Both the position numbers and the translations under genes were made by a program. A stretch of 28,822 bases of DNA from NCBI GenBank assembly GCA_035716025.1, contig DASTKH010000002.1, positions 1 through 28,822 on the forward strand. The letters run 5' to 3'. This document shows positions 8,599 to 14,691 of this stretch, piece after piece. The notes under the pieces are model-generated. The model was not told where the DNA came from. It did not search any database and worked only from the letters and a program-made list of their open reading frames with translations. The stretch is from JADGHE01 sp035716025 (GTDB taxonomy: Bacteria; Pseudomonadota; Alphaproteobacteria; Rhizobiales; Xanthobacteraceae). Numbering within the stretch: position 1 is the first letter of the stretch; each line of letters opens with the position of its first letter.

Positions 8599-10191
8599 AT
8601 GGCCACGCTGCGCCTTGCTGCCGTTCTTGCCGCTCTCGCTTTGGCGGCGGCGCCTGCCGAGGCCAAGACCCTCGTGTTCTGCTCGGAGGGCAACCCCGAG
8701 GCCCTCAATCCGCAGATCGTCACCACGACGACCGGAATGAATGCAGGGCGGCCCATCTTCAACACGCTCGTGGAGTTCGAACCCGGCACCACGCACATCG
8801 TCCCGGGCCTTGCCGAGTCCTGGACCGTTTCGGACGACGGTCTCGTCTACACGTTCCGGCTTCGCGAGAAGGTGAAGTTCCACGCCAACCGCATCTTCAA
8901 GCCGACCCGGGACATGAACGCGGACGATGTCGCGTTCTCGCTGATGCGACAGTGGAGGGGGGACCATCCCTATCACCGGGTTTCGAACGCGAGCTTCGAC
9001 TACTTCAAAGACATGGGAATGCCCGATCTTCTGCAGGCCATCGACAAACTCGATGCGCGCACGATCCGCATCACCCTGAAGCGGCCGGAAGCGCCGTTCC
9101 TCGCCAACATGGCGATGCCCTTCAACGTGATCCACTCGGCCGAATATGCCGGGCAGCTCTTGCGGGCAGGCACTCCGGAGACGCTCGACACCGAGCCGAT
9201 CGGCACGGGCCCGTTCGCCTTCGTGAGCTACCGCAAGGATGTCGCCGTGCGCTATCGCGTGTTTGCCGAACATTGGGCGGGCAAACAGCCGATCGACACG
9301 CTGGTGTTCTCGATCACGCCCAATCCGCTCGTACGATTGACCAAATTGAAGGCCGGCGAGTGCCAGGTGATGGCCTTTCCGAATCCGGGCGACACGACCG
9401 AGATCGCCGCCAACCCGGCCCTGAAACTCTTGCGACAGGAAGGCTTGAACGTGGGCTATCTCGCCCTCAACACGACCCGCAAGCCCTTCGACGACGTACG
9501 CGTGCGGCGCGCCCTCAACATGGCGATCGACAAGGCGGCGATCATTTCAGCCGTTTATGAAGGCGCCGGAGTCGTGGCCAAGAACCCTTTGCCGCCGACG
9601 CTTTGGTCCTACAACGACGCGATCCGCGACTACCCCCACGATCCCGCCGCCGCGCGCGCACTGCTGGCGGAAGCCGGCTACCCTCAGGGCTTCGAATCCG
9701 ACCTGTGGTACATGCCGGTGAGCCGCCCCTACATGCCGAATGCCAAGCGCGTCGCCGAAATGATCGAAGCCGACCTTGCCAAGATCGGCGTGCGTGTCCG
9801 GCTCGTCAGCGATGAATGGAGCGGATACCGCAAGCGCCTGCAGGCCGGCGAGCACCAGATGGCCCTTTACGGCTGGACCGGCGACAACGGGGATCCCGAC
9901 AATTTTCTGCATGTCCTGCTCGGCTGCGCGGCCGCACGCCCCGGCGGCAACAACATCGCCAAATGGTGTCACGAAGACTACGACGCGCTGGTGACGCAGG
10001 CGAAACAAACATCGCGCCGGGACGAGCGGGAGCGCCTCTATGCGAAGGCGCAGGAGATCTTCAAGCGCGAGGCGCCTTGGGTTCCCCTCGCCCATTCGAT
10101 CGTGTTCATGGCGACCCGGGCGAATGTGACGGGGTTCCGTCTCGATCCGCTCGGCCGCCAAGCCTTCGAAGGCGTGGACCTCAAGCCGTGA
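8599..10191 (+). CDS. dppA: DppA-like periplasmic dipeptide-binding protein of an ABC transporter
   Basis: A 530-residue family 5 solute-binding protein (SBP_bac_5). It has a signal peptide (about residues 1-22, ending AEA) and mature sequence starting KTLVFCSEGNPEALNPQ. Many blocks match E. coli DppA closely: FKPTRDMNADDV, RPEAPFLANMAMPF, EPIGTGPFAF, DTLVFSITPN and GWTGDNGDPDNF. It should bind di- or oligopeptides, or possibly haem or 5-aminolevulinate, which DppA is also known to carry, and deliver them to an inner-membrane permease. The ATG at 8599 is chosen over the longer frame from 8494 because GGAGGGG precedes it and the signal peptide starts there. No dppBCDF genes are in the window, so it is either an orphan or pairs with a distant permease. 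Confidence 0.92.
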   Translation: MATLRLAAVLAALALAAAPAEAKTLVFCSEGNPEALNPQIVTTTTGMNAGRPIFNTLVEFEPGTTHIVPGLAESWTVSDDGLVYTFRLREKVKFHANRIFKPTRDMNADDVAFSLMRQWRGDHPYHRVSNASFDYFKDMGMPDLLQAIDKLDARTIRITLKRPEAPFLANMAMPFNVIHSAEYAGQLLRAGTPETLDTEPIGTGPFAFVSYRKDVAVRYRVFAEHWAGKQPIDTLVFSITPNPLVRLTKLKAGECQVMAFPNPGDTTEIAANPALKLLRQEGLNVGYLALNTTRKPFDDVRVRRALNMAIDKAAIISAVYEGAGVVAKNPLPPTLWSYNDAIRDYPHDPAAARALLAEAGYPQGFESDLWYMPVSRPYMPNAKRVAEMIEADLAKIGVRVRLVSDEWSGYRKRLQAGEHQMALYGWTGDNGDPDNFLHVLLGCAAARPGGNNIAKWCHEDYDALVTQAKQTSRRDERERLYAKAQEIFKREAPWVPLAHSIVFMATRANVTGFRLDPLGRQAFEGVDLKP

Positions 10192-10239
10192 GAGCCCGCT
10201 CCCTTTTGGCGGAGAAAAAGCATTCGCCGACGGAGGTTC

Positions 10240-10266
10240 GTCGCCCGGTTATACCCGGCGACTTTT
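10240..10266 (+). terminator. Putative terminator of dppA
   Basis: Hairpin with outer stem GTCGCC / GGCGAC (6 bp), one C-C mismatch, then GG/CC closing a TTATA loop, followed by TTTT (10263-10266). It lies 48 bases past the dppA stop, in the gap between convergent genes. The T-run is short. Confidence 0.45.
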
Positions 10267-10270
10267 CGCC

Positions 10271-10289
10271 CGCCGGGTCGACCCCGGCG
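10271..10289. terminator. Second hairpin between dppA and the minus-strand gene
   Basis: Perfect 7-bp stem CGCCGGG / CCCGGCG with loop TCGAC. No T-run is present on either strand. Together with the hairpin at 10240-10266 it forms a double structure in the 108-base convergent gap. Confidence 0.3.
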
Positions 10290-10299
10290 AGAGGCACCG

Positions 10300-10824
10300 T
10301 CAACGCCCCGGACCCCACCCCCGGCGCATCGGCCCGCGCTGAGGTGGGGAAGCTTCGCCCGAGAGGTAGATTTCGCGCGTCGTTGCGTGAAACACGACGC
10401 GGCCCATGCGTGGCCCGCCCCGCCCGTGGACGACGTACCGAAGGACGATCTTGTCCCAGCCCCGCATGTTCGCGGCGGGGACGTAGCGAAAATCGCGATG
10501 GCCGATCATCTCGAAGCGGCCCTGTCGCGGGCGGCGCACAACCTCGATCTCGGTGACGGCGCCGCCCAGCGCGACCGACGGATAATTGGTCCCGCCGCGG
10601 CGGCGCCCGCCGAGCACGGTGAAGATTTGGCCATAACAGGGCTTGCCGGCATCGCCGATGAGCACGCTGTGGAACACCCGCGCCCGCCCGCTTGGCGGGT
10701 GGCCGTCGCACCGCGGCTCCGGCAATTGGGCCGAGGCAACGGAAATCGTCCACAGGCTGGCGATTGACGCCGCAAGAATCGGCGCCCACGGGCGCCGGCC
10801 CCCCATGCTCCTGGCGGAAACCAC
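10300..10824 (-). CDS. Small exported protein of unknown function
   Basis: A 174-residue protein I do not recognise. It has a signal peptide (hydrophobic core around residues 14-30, likely cleavage after SVASA) and mature sequence beginning QLPEPRCDG. There are two cysteines (Cys39, Cys63) that could form a disulfide. The rest is rich in beta-prone and basic residues. The stretch FRYVPAANMRGWDKIVLRY resembles the strand-turn-strand of cadherin-like or Ig-like modules, but this is a loose likeness. The first codon is GTG with a GGGGGAAGGGGA leader; an ATG at 10806 is the alternative. It starts 23 bases after the hemA stop and is probably co-transcribed with hemA. Nothing shows that it acts in haem synthesis. 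Confidence 0.65.
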   Translation of the reverse strand: MVSARSMGGRRPWAPILAASIASLWTISVASAQLPEPRCDGHPPSGRARVFHSVLIGDAGKPCYGQIFTVLGGRRRGGTNYPSVALGGAVTEIEVVRRPRQGRFEMIGHRDFRYVPAANMRGWDKIVLRYVVHGRGGPRMGRVVFHATTREIYLSGEASPPQRGPMRRGWGPGR

Positions 10825-10847
10825 TCCCCTTCCCCCGATCGACCCCG

Positions 10848-12077
10848 CTATTCCGCCGCCCAGGCCGAATGACTGAAGGGGAGGTCCAGCCTTTCCCAGA
10901 CCTCCACCAGGGCCCTGGCAAGGCGTTCGATCAAGATGTCGTCGTGATAAGGCGTCGGCGTAATCCGCAGCCTCTCCGTCCCGCGCGGTACGGTCGGATA
11001 ATTGATCGGCTGGATATAGATGCCGTGGTCCTCCATCAGGAGGTCGCTCGCGCGCTTGCAGCGCTCGGCCTCCCCGACCAGCAGCGGCACGATATGCGTT
11101 TCGCTCGGCATCAGCGGCAGCCCCGCCGCGCCGAGCACCGCTTTCGTGCGGGCGACACGTTCCTGCTGCTGCTGCCGCTCCGCCTGGGACGTCTTGAGGT
11201 GACGGATCGAGGCCGTCGCGGCCGCACAGATGGCCGGCGGCAGGGCGGTCGTGAAGATGAACCCCGGTGCGTAGGAGCGCACTGCGTCCACCAGCGCGCG
11301 GGACCCCGCGATATAGCCGCCGAGACAGCCGAACGCCTTGGCGAGCGTGCCTTCGATGACGTCGACCCGCTGCATGACGCCGTCACGTTCCGCGATGCCA
11401 CCCCCGCGCGGCCCGTACATGCCGACGGCATGGACCTCGTCGAGATAGGTCATCGCGCCGTAGCGCGCCGCAAGATCGCAAATGGCAGCGATCGGCGCGA
11501 CGTCGCCATCCATCGAATAGACGCTCTCGAAAGCGATGAGCTTGGGACGTTCGCGATCGGCCTTCGCCAGCAATTGCTCGAGATGGGCAAGATCGTTGTG
11601 CCGGAAGATGAGCTTTTCGCAGCCGGAGTGCCGAATGCCCTCGATCATCGAGTTATGGTTGAGCGCGTCCGACAGAATGAGGCAATGCGGCAGCAGCCTG
11701 GCGATCGTGGCGATGCCGGTCTCGTTGGAAACATAGCCCGAGGTGAAGACGAGGGCGGCGTCTTTGCCGTGAAGATCGGCAAGCTCGGCCTCGAGCTCGA
11801 CGAGCGGGTGGTTGGTGCCGGAAATGTTGCGGGTGCCCCCGGCGCCGACGCCCATCCGCTTAGCCGTCTCGACCAGGGCGGCGATCACTTTCGGATGCTG
11901 CCCCATTCCGAGATAATCGTTGGAGCACCAGATCACGACCTCCCGCACACCTTGGGGGGTATGCCAGCGGGCATGGGGAAAGCGGCCGGCAAGGCGCTCG
12001 AGGTCGGCAAAGACGCGGTACCGCCGCTCGCTCTGCAGCCGCTCCAGGGCCTCCTGGAAGATTCGATCGTAATTCAT
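10848..12077 (-). CDS. hemA: 5-aminolevulinate synthase (C4 / Shemin pathway)
   Basis: A 409-residue PLP enzyme of the alpha-oxoamine synthase family. It condenses glycine with succinyl-CoA to 5-aminolevulinate, the first committed step of tetrapyrrole synthesis in alphaproteobacteria. Diagnostic blocks are WCSNDYLGMGQHP near the N-terminus, the glycine-rich GAGGTRNISGTNHPL, FESVYSMDGD, the cofactor Asp in YLDEVHAVGMYG, and EGTLAKAFG with the Schiff-base Lys247. The C-terminal INYPTVPRGTERLR block is also typical. Length matches the family (about 400-410). The N-terminus has no presequence. The Shine-Dalgarno is weak. The promoter region, shared with divergent ubiG, holds a TTTAGAA-type dyad that suggests iron control through Irr. 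Confidence 0.97.
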   Translation of the reverse strand: MNYDRIFQEALERLQSERRYRVFADLERLAGRFPHARWHTPQGVREVVIWCSNDYLGMGQHPKVIAALVETAKRMGVGAGGTRNISGTNHPLVELEAELADLHGKDAALVFTSGYVSNETGIATIARLLPHCLILSDALNHNSMIEGIRHSGCEKLIFRHNDLAHLEQLLAKADRERPKLIAFESVYSMDGDVAPIAAICDLAARYGAMTYLDEVHAVGMYGPRGGGIAERDGVMQRVDVIEGTLAKAFGCLGGYIAGSRALVDAVRSYAPGFIFTTALPPAICAAATASIRHLKTSQAERQQQQERVARTKAVLGAAGLPLMPSETHIVPLLVGEAERCKRASDLLMEDHGIYIQPINYPTVPRGTERLRITPTPYHDDILIERLARALVEVWERLDLPFSHSAWAAE

Positions 12078-12104
12078 GGAAAGGGCCGTCTGCGCTAGAA
12101 TTCG

Positions 12105-12121
12105 TTTAGAAGCGTTCTTGT
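12105..12121. promoter_or_regulatory. Irr box / iron-control-element-like dyad upstream of hemA
   Basis: TTTAGAA-GCG-TTCTTGT, plus strand: a perfect TTTAGAA half and a half-conserved partner (4/7 against TTCTAAA), 3-base spacer. It lies 28-44 bases before the hemA start codon, in the divergent hemA-ubiG gap. Irr control of hemA is known in Rhizobiales. The exact consensus is from memory. Confidence 0.45.
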
Positions 12122-12177
12122 GTGTTGTCGAGCCGGTGCGTGATCAAACTTGCCGAAACCGGATGTGACAGAATTCC

Positions 12178-12202
12178 CCGGCTCCTGCCGGGCAGGAGGC
12201 GG
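12178..12202 (+). promoter_or_regulatory. Hairpin covering the ubiG ribosome-binding site
   Basis: CTCCTGC (12182-12188) pairs perfectly with GCAGGAG (12192-12198) across a 3-base loop. After one G-G mismatch, three more G-C pairs extend the stem. The right arm contains the AGGAGG Shine-Dalgarno of ubiG, 7 bases before its ATG, so translation would need the hairpin to open. Confidence 0.45.
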
Positions 12203-12205
12203 CCC

Positions 12206-12958
12206 ATGAAGGTCTCGGATAACTCTGCCGGAACGGTCGATACGCGGGAAGTCGCCCACTTCACAGCACACGCGGCCGAGTGGTGGGACGAGACCGGCGG
12301 CATGCGCATGCTGCACCGGCTCAACCCGCTCCGGATCGCCTATATCCGCGACCGGGCCGCGGAGGCGTTCGGACGCGACATCAAACGGGTCGACAGCCTG
12401 AAAGAGCTGCGTTTTCTCGATATCGGCTGCGGCGGCGGCATCTTGAGCGAGCCGCTCGCCCGGCTCGGGGCGGAAGTGGTGGGAATCGATCCCGCACCGG
12501 AGGCCATAGCGGTTGCGCGACGCCATGCCGCGGAGACCGAGACCCCGGTTGAATATCGGTGCGCGACCGCCGAGGCGCTCGCCGACGCGGGCGAGCAGTT
12601 CGACGTCGTCCTCGCTATGGAGGTGGTCGAACACGTCGCCGACCTCGACCTTTTCGTGCGGCGCGCGGCCGAAATGGTGCGCCCCGGCGGCCTCATGATC
12701 GCCGCCACCATAAACCGCACGCTAAAGAGCTTTACCTTGGCGATCGTCGCGGCGGAATACGTGCTCGGCTGGCTGCCGCGGGGCACGCACCGCTGGGACA
12801 AGCTCGTCACCCCGGCCGAACTCGAGCGGGCGTTCGAGGGCGGCGGCCTGCGGGCGACCGATGGGACCGGAGTCGTCTACGATCCGCTTCGCGGCGAATG
12901 GCGTCGCGCGGACGACATGGACGTGAACTACATGATGACGGCCGCACGGCCCGCATGA
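12206..12958 (+). CDS. ubiG: Ubiquinone biosynthesis O-methyltransferase UbiG
   Basis: A 250-residue class I SAM-dependent methyltransferase. UbiG performs both O-methylations of the quinone ring in ubiquinone synthesis, peripherally at the inner membrane. The N-terminal block EVAHFTAHAAEWWDE and LHRLNPLRIAYI are UbiG hallmarks. Motif I is LDIGCGGGILSEPLA (residues about 71-85), followed by VVGIDPAPEAI (motif II acid), FDVVLAMEVVEHV and the PGGLMIAATINRT block. The C-terminal GTHRWDKLVTPAEL and YDPLRGEW are also typical. The ATG at 12206 is preferred over 12122 because a consensus Shine-Dalgarno precedes it and family similarity starts just after it. It is divergent from hemA with a 128-base gap. 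Confidence 0.95.
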   Translation: MKVSDNSAGTVDTREVAHFTAHAAEWWDETGGMRMLHRLNPLRIAYIRDRAAEAFGRDIKRVDSLKELRFLDIGCGGGILSEPLARLGAEVVGIDPAPEAIAVARRHAAETETPVEYRCATAEALADAGEQFDVVLAMEVVEHVADLDLFVRRAAEMVRPGGLMIAATINRTLKSFTLAIVAAEYVLGWLPRGTHRWDKLVTPAELERAFEGGGLRATDGTGVVYDPLRGEWRRADDMDVNYMMTAARPA

Positions 12959-13058
12959 AGGCCGCTCCGGCCGCATGGAGCCCCTGCGTTCCGGGCGTTG
13001 ACGGAACCGGCGGAAGCGGGGCAACAGGAAGCCCCGACTCCATCCCTTCGCCTTTCCG

Positions 13059-13961
13059 ATGATCGAACCCGATTGGCTCTGGGCCGTTTTCACGCTCGCG
13101 GCCGCGGTGGCCCAGACCGCCCGCAACGCGATGCAACGCGAGCTGACCGCAACGCTCGGCACGGTCGGCGCCACGCATGTGCGGTTCCTCTTCGGTTTTC
13201 CGTTCGCCTTGATCGGTATCGGCTTGGCGGTGGCGGCGACCGGACAGGCCCTGCCCCAGCCTGGCCCGGCTTTCTGGCCATGGGTTTTGATCGGCGCAGT
13301 CTCGCAGATCTTCGCGACCGGCCTGATGCTCGCCGCGATGGGCGAGCGCTCGTTCGTCGTCGCCATCGCCTATACGAAGACGGAACCCGTGCAGGTCGCC
13401 CTGTTCGGCCTCCTGTTCCTCGGCGAACACGTCACCTTGCCGCTCGCCGTGGCCGTGATTGTGGCGACGGCCGGCGTGATGCTGATGTCGTGGAAGCGGG
13501 GCGCCGCCTCGGCCGCGGAACTGCGCCCCATCGCCCTGGGCCTGGGCTCCGGCGCGATGTTCGCCCTTTCGGCGATCGGCTATCGCGGGGCGATCCGCTC
13601 GCTCGACGGCGCAGCCTATTTCATCGCCTCGAGCTTTACTCTCGTGGTCGCGCTCGCGATCCAGTCCGCCCTGCTCAGCGCCTATCTTCTCTGGCGCGAA
13701 CGGTCGGTGCTGCTCGCGATCTTCCGCGCCTGGCGCCCCTCGATGATGGCGGGCTTCATGGGCGCCCTGGCCTCCGAGTTCTGGTTCGCCGCCTTCGCGC
13801 TCGCGACGGCCGCGAGCGTCCGCACGCTGGCGCTCGTGGAGGTTCTCTTCGCGCAGGCCGTGTCGGTGCTGATCTTCCGTCAGACCGTGTCGGCGCGAGA
13901 GAAGGCCGGTATCGTCCTGGTGCTCGTGGGGGTCATCCTGCTGCTGTGGGCGACCGCATGA
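13059..13961 (+). CDS. DMT-superfamily permease (EamA-like transporter)
   Basis: A 300-residue integral membrane protein with about ten hydrophobic segments in two repeats of five, the layout of drug/metabolite transporters. Charged residues cluster in the loops. AYTKTEPVQVALFGLLFLGE at the end of the first repeat and ALVEVLFAQAVSVLIFRQTV at the end of the second match the EamA pattern, in which the last helices form the substrate path. Substrate cannot be inferred. It follows ubiG by 100 bases and may be transcribed with it. No strong Shine-Dalgarno is seen before the ATG. Confidence 0.88.
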   Translation: MIEPDWLWAVFTLAAAVAQTARNAMQRELTATLGTVGATHVRFLFGFPFALIGIGLAVAATGQALPQPGPAFWPWVLIGAVSQIFATGLMLAAMGERSFVVAIAYTKTEPVQVALFGLLFLGEHVTLPLAVAVIVATAGVMLMSWKRGAASAAELRPIALGLGSGAMFALSAIGYRGAIRSLDGAAYFIASSFTLVVALAIQSALLSAYLLWRERSVLLAIFRAWRPSMMAGFMGALASEFWFAAFALATAASVRTLALVEVLFAQAVSVLIFRQTVSAREKAGIVLVLVGVILLLWATA

Positions 13962-14093
13962 GGAGGCAGCGGAGGGGGGTGGTCCGCGCGCCGGATCGAT
14001 CCCGCAGGCGGAAACGGTCGTTCAGCCTGCATTCACATGGTTTCGGGCTGCTTATGGGAGGACTCTGTTCGACCGCTGACGGTCTGCGGCCTC

Positions 14094-14675
14094 ATGGCGA
14101 ACCCGGCGCACAAACCCCACGCGAGCTTTCTCTTGCCGCCCCGCCTCGCCCTTTCGCTCGCGCTCTGGCTCGGCGCGACACTGGCGGCTCCCGAGGCCCG
14201 GGCGCAGATCGGGTACGACCGGCCCGGCGGCGACTACACGAGCTTCGCCGTGCGATCGGGCGATCCCGTCGCCTGCGCCAACCGTTGCGACCGCGACAAC
14301 CATTGCCGGGCCTGGAGCTTCGCCTATCCCGGCACGTTCGGACCGCGTGCACTGTGCTGGCTCAAGAACAGCGTTCCACCCCGCGCAGAGACGAATTGTT
14401 GCGTATCCGGCGTGCGTGGCAGCGGCGTCTCCGCGCCGAAGCACCGCGACACGGAGTTCGACATCGATCGGCTGGGCGGGGATTTCCGCAGTTTCGAAAC
14501 GCCGCCGAGCTCCACCGGGGCGCCGTGCGCCGAAGCGTGCGCCAAGGACGAGCGTTGCCGTGCCTGGACCTATCTGCGGCCCGGATACGGCACGGCAGCC
14601 GCCCGCTGCTATCTCAAGAGCCGTGTCACGCCGCCAAAGCGCAAGCCGTGCTGCATCTCCGGCGTCGTTCGATAG
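14094..14675 (+). CDS. Secreted protein with two tandem PAN/apple-type modules
   Basis: A 193-residue protein with a signal peptide (hydrophobic core about residues 11-32, likely cleavage after ARA-Q). Two homologous modules follow, about residues 40-107 and 122-190. Each has a GGDY or GGDF start, an RAWxY/F core and ends CCxSGV. Each contains six cysteines with identical spacing (C-x3-C-x5-C-x16-C-x13-CC): 61, 65, 71, 88, 102, 103 and 145, 149, 155, 172, 186, 187. PAN domains bind proteins or carbohydrates; the ligand here is unknown. The start is uncertain: an in-frame ATG at 14037 would add 19 residues, and neither start has a clear Shine-Dalgarno. It ends 16 bases before the convergent kinase gene. 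Confidence 0.82.
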   Translation: MANPAHKPHASFLLPPRLALSLALWLGATLAAPEARAQIGYDRPGGDYTSFAVRSGDPVACANRCDRDNHCRAWSFAYPGTFGPRALCWLKNSVPPRAETNCCVSGVRGSGVSAPKHRDTEFDIDRLGGDFRSFETPPSSTGAPCAEACAKDERCRAWTYLRPGYGTAAARCYLKSRVTPPKRKPCCISGVVR

Positions 14676-14691
14676 GTTAGAACATCGTGCG

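Noticed and set aside
10692..12098. A 468-codon plus-strand frame opposite hemA
   Set aside because: An antisense shadow; the hemA protein on the other strand matches its family over its full length.
12998..14680. A 560-codon plus-strand frame across the DMT permease and PAN genes
   Set aside because: It is out of frame with both, Arg-rich and low in hydrophobic order; the two genes it crosses are well supported.
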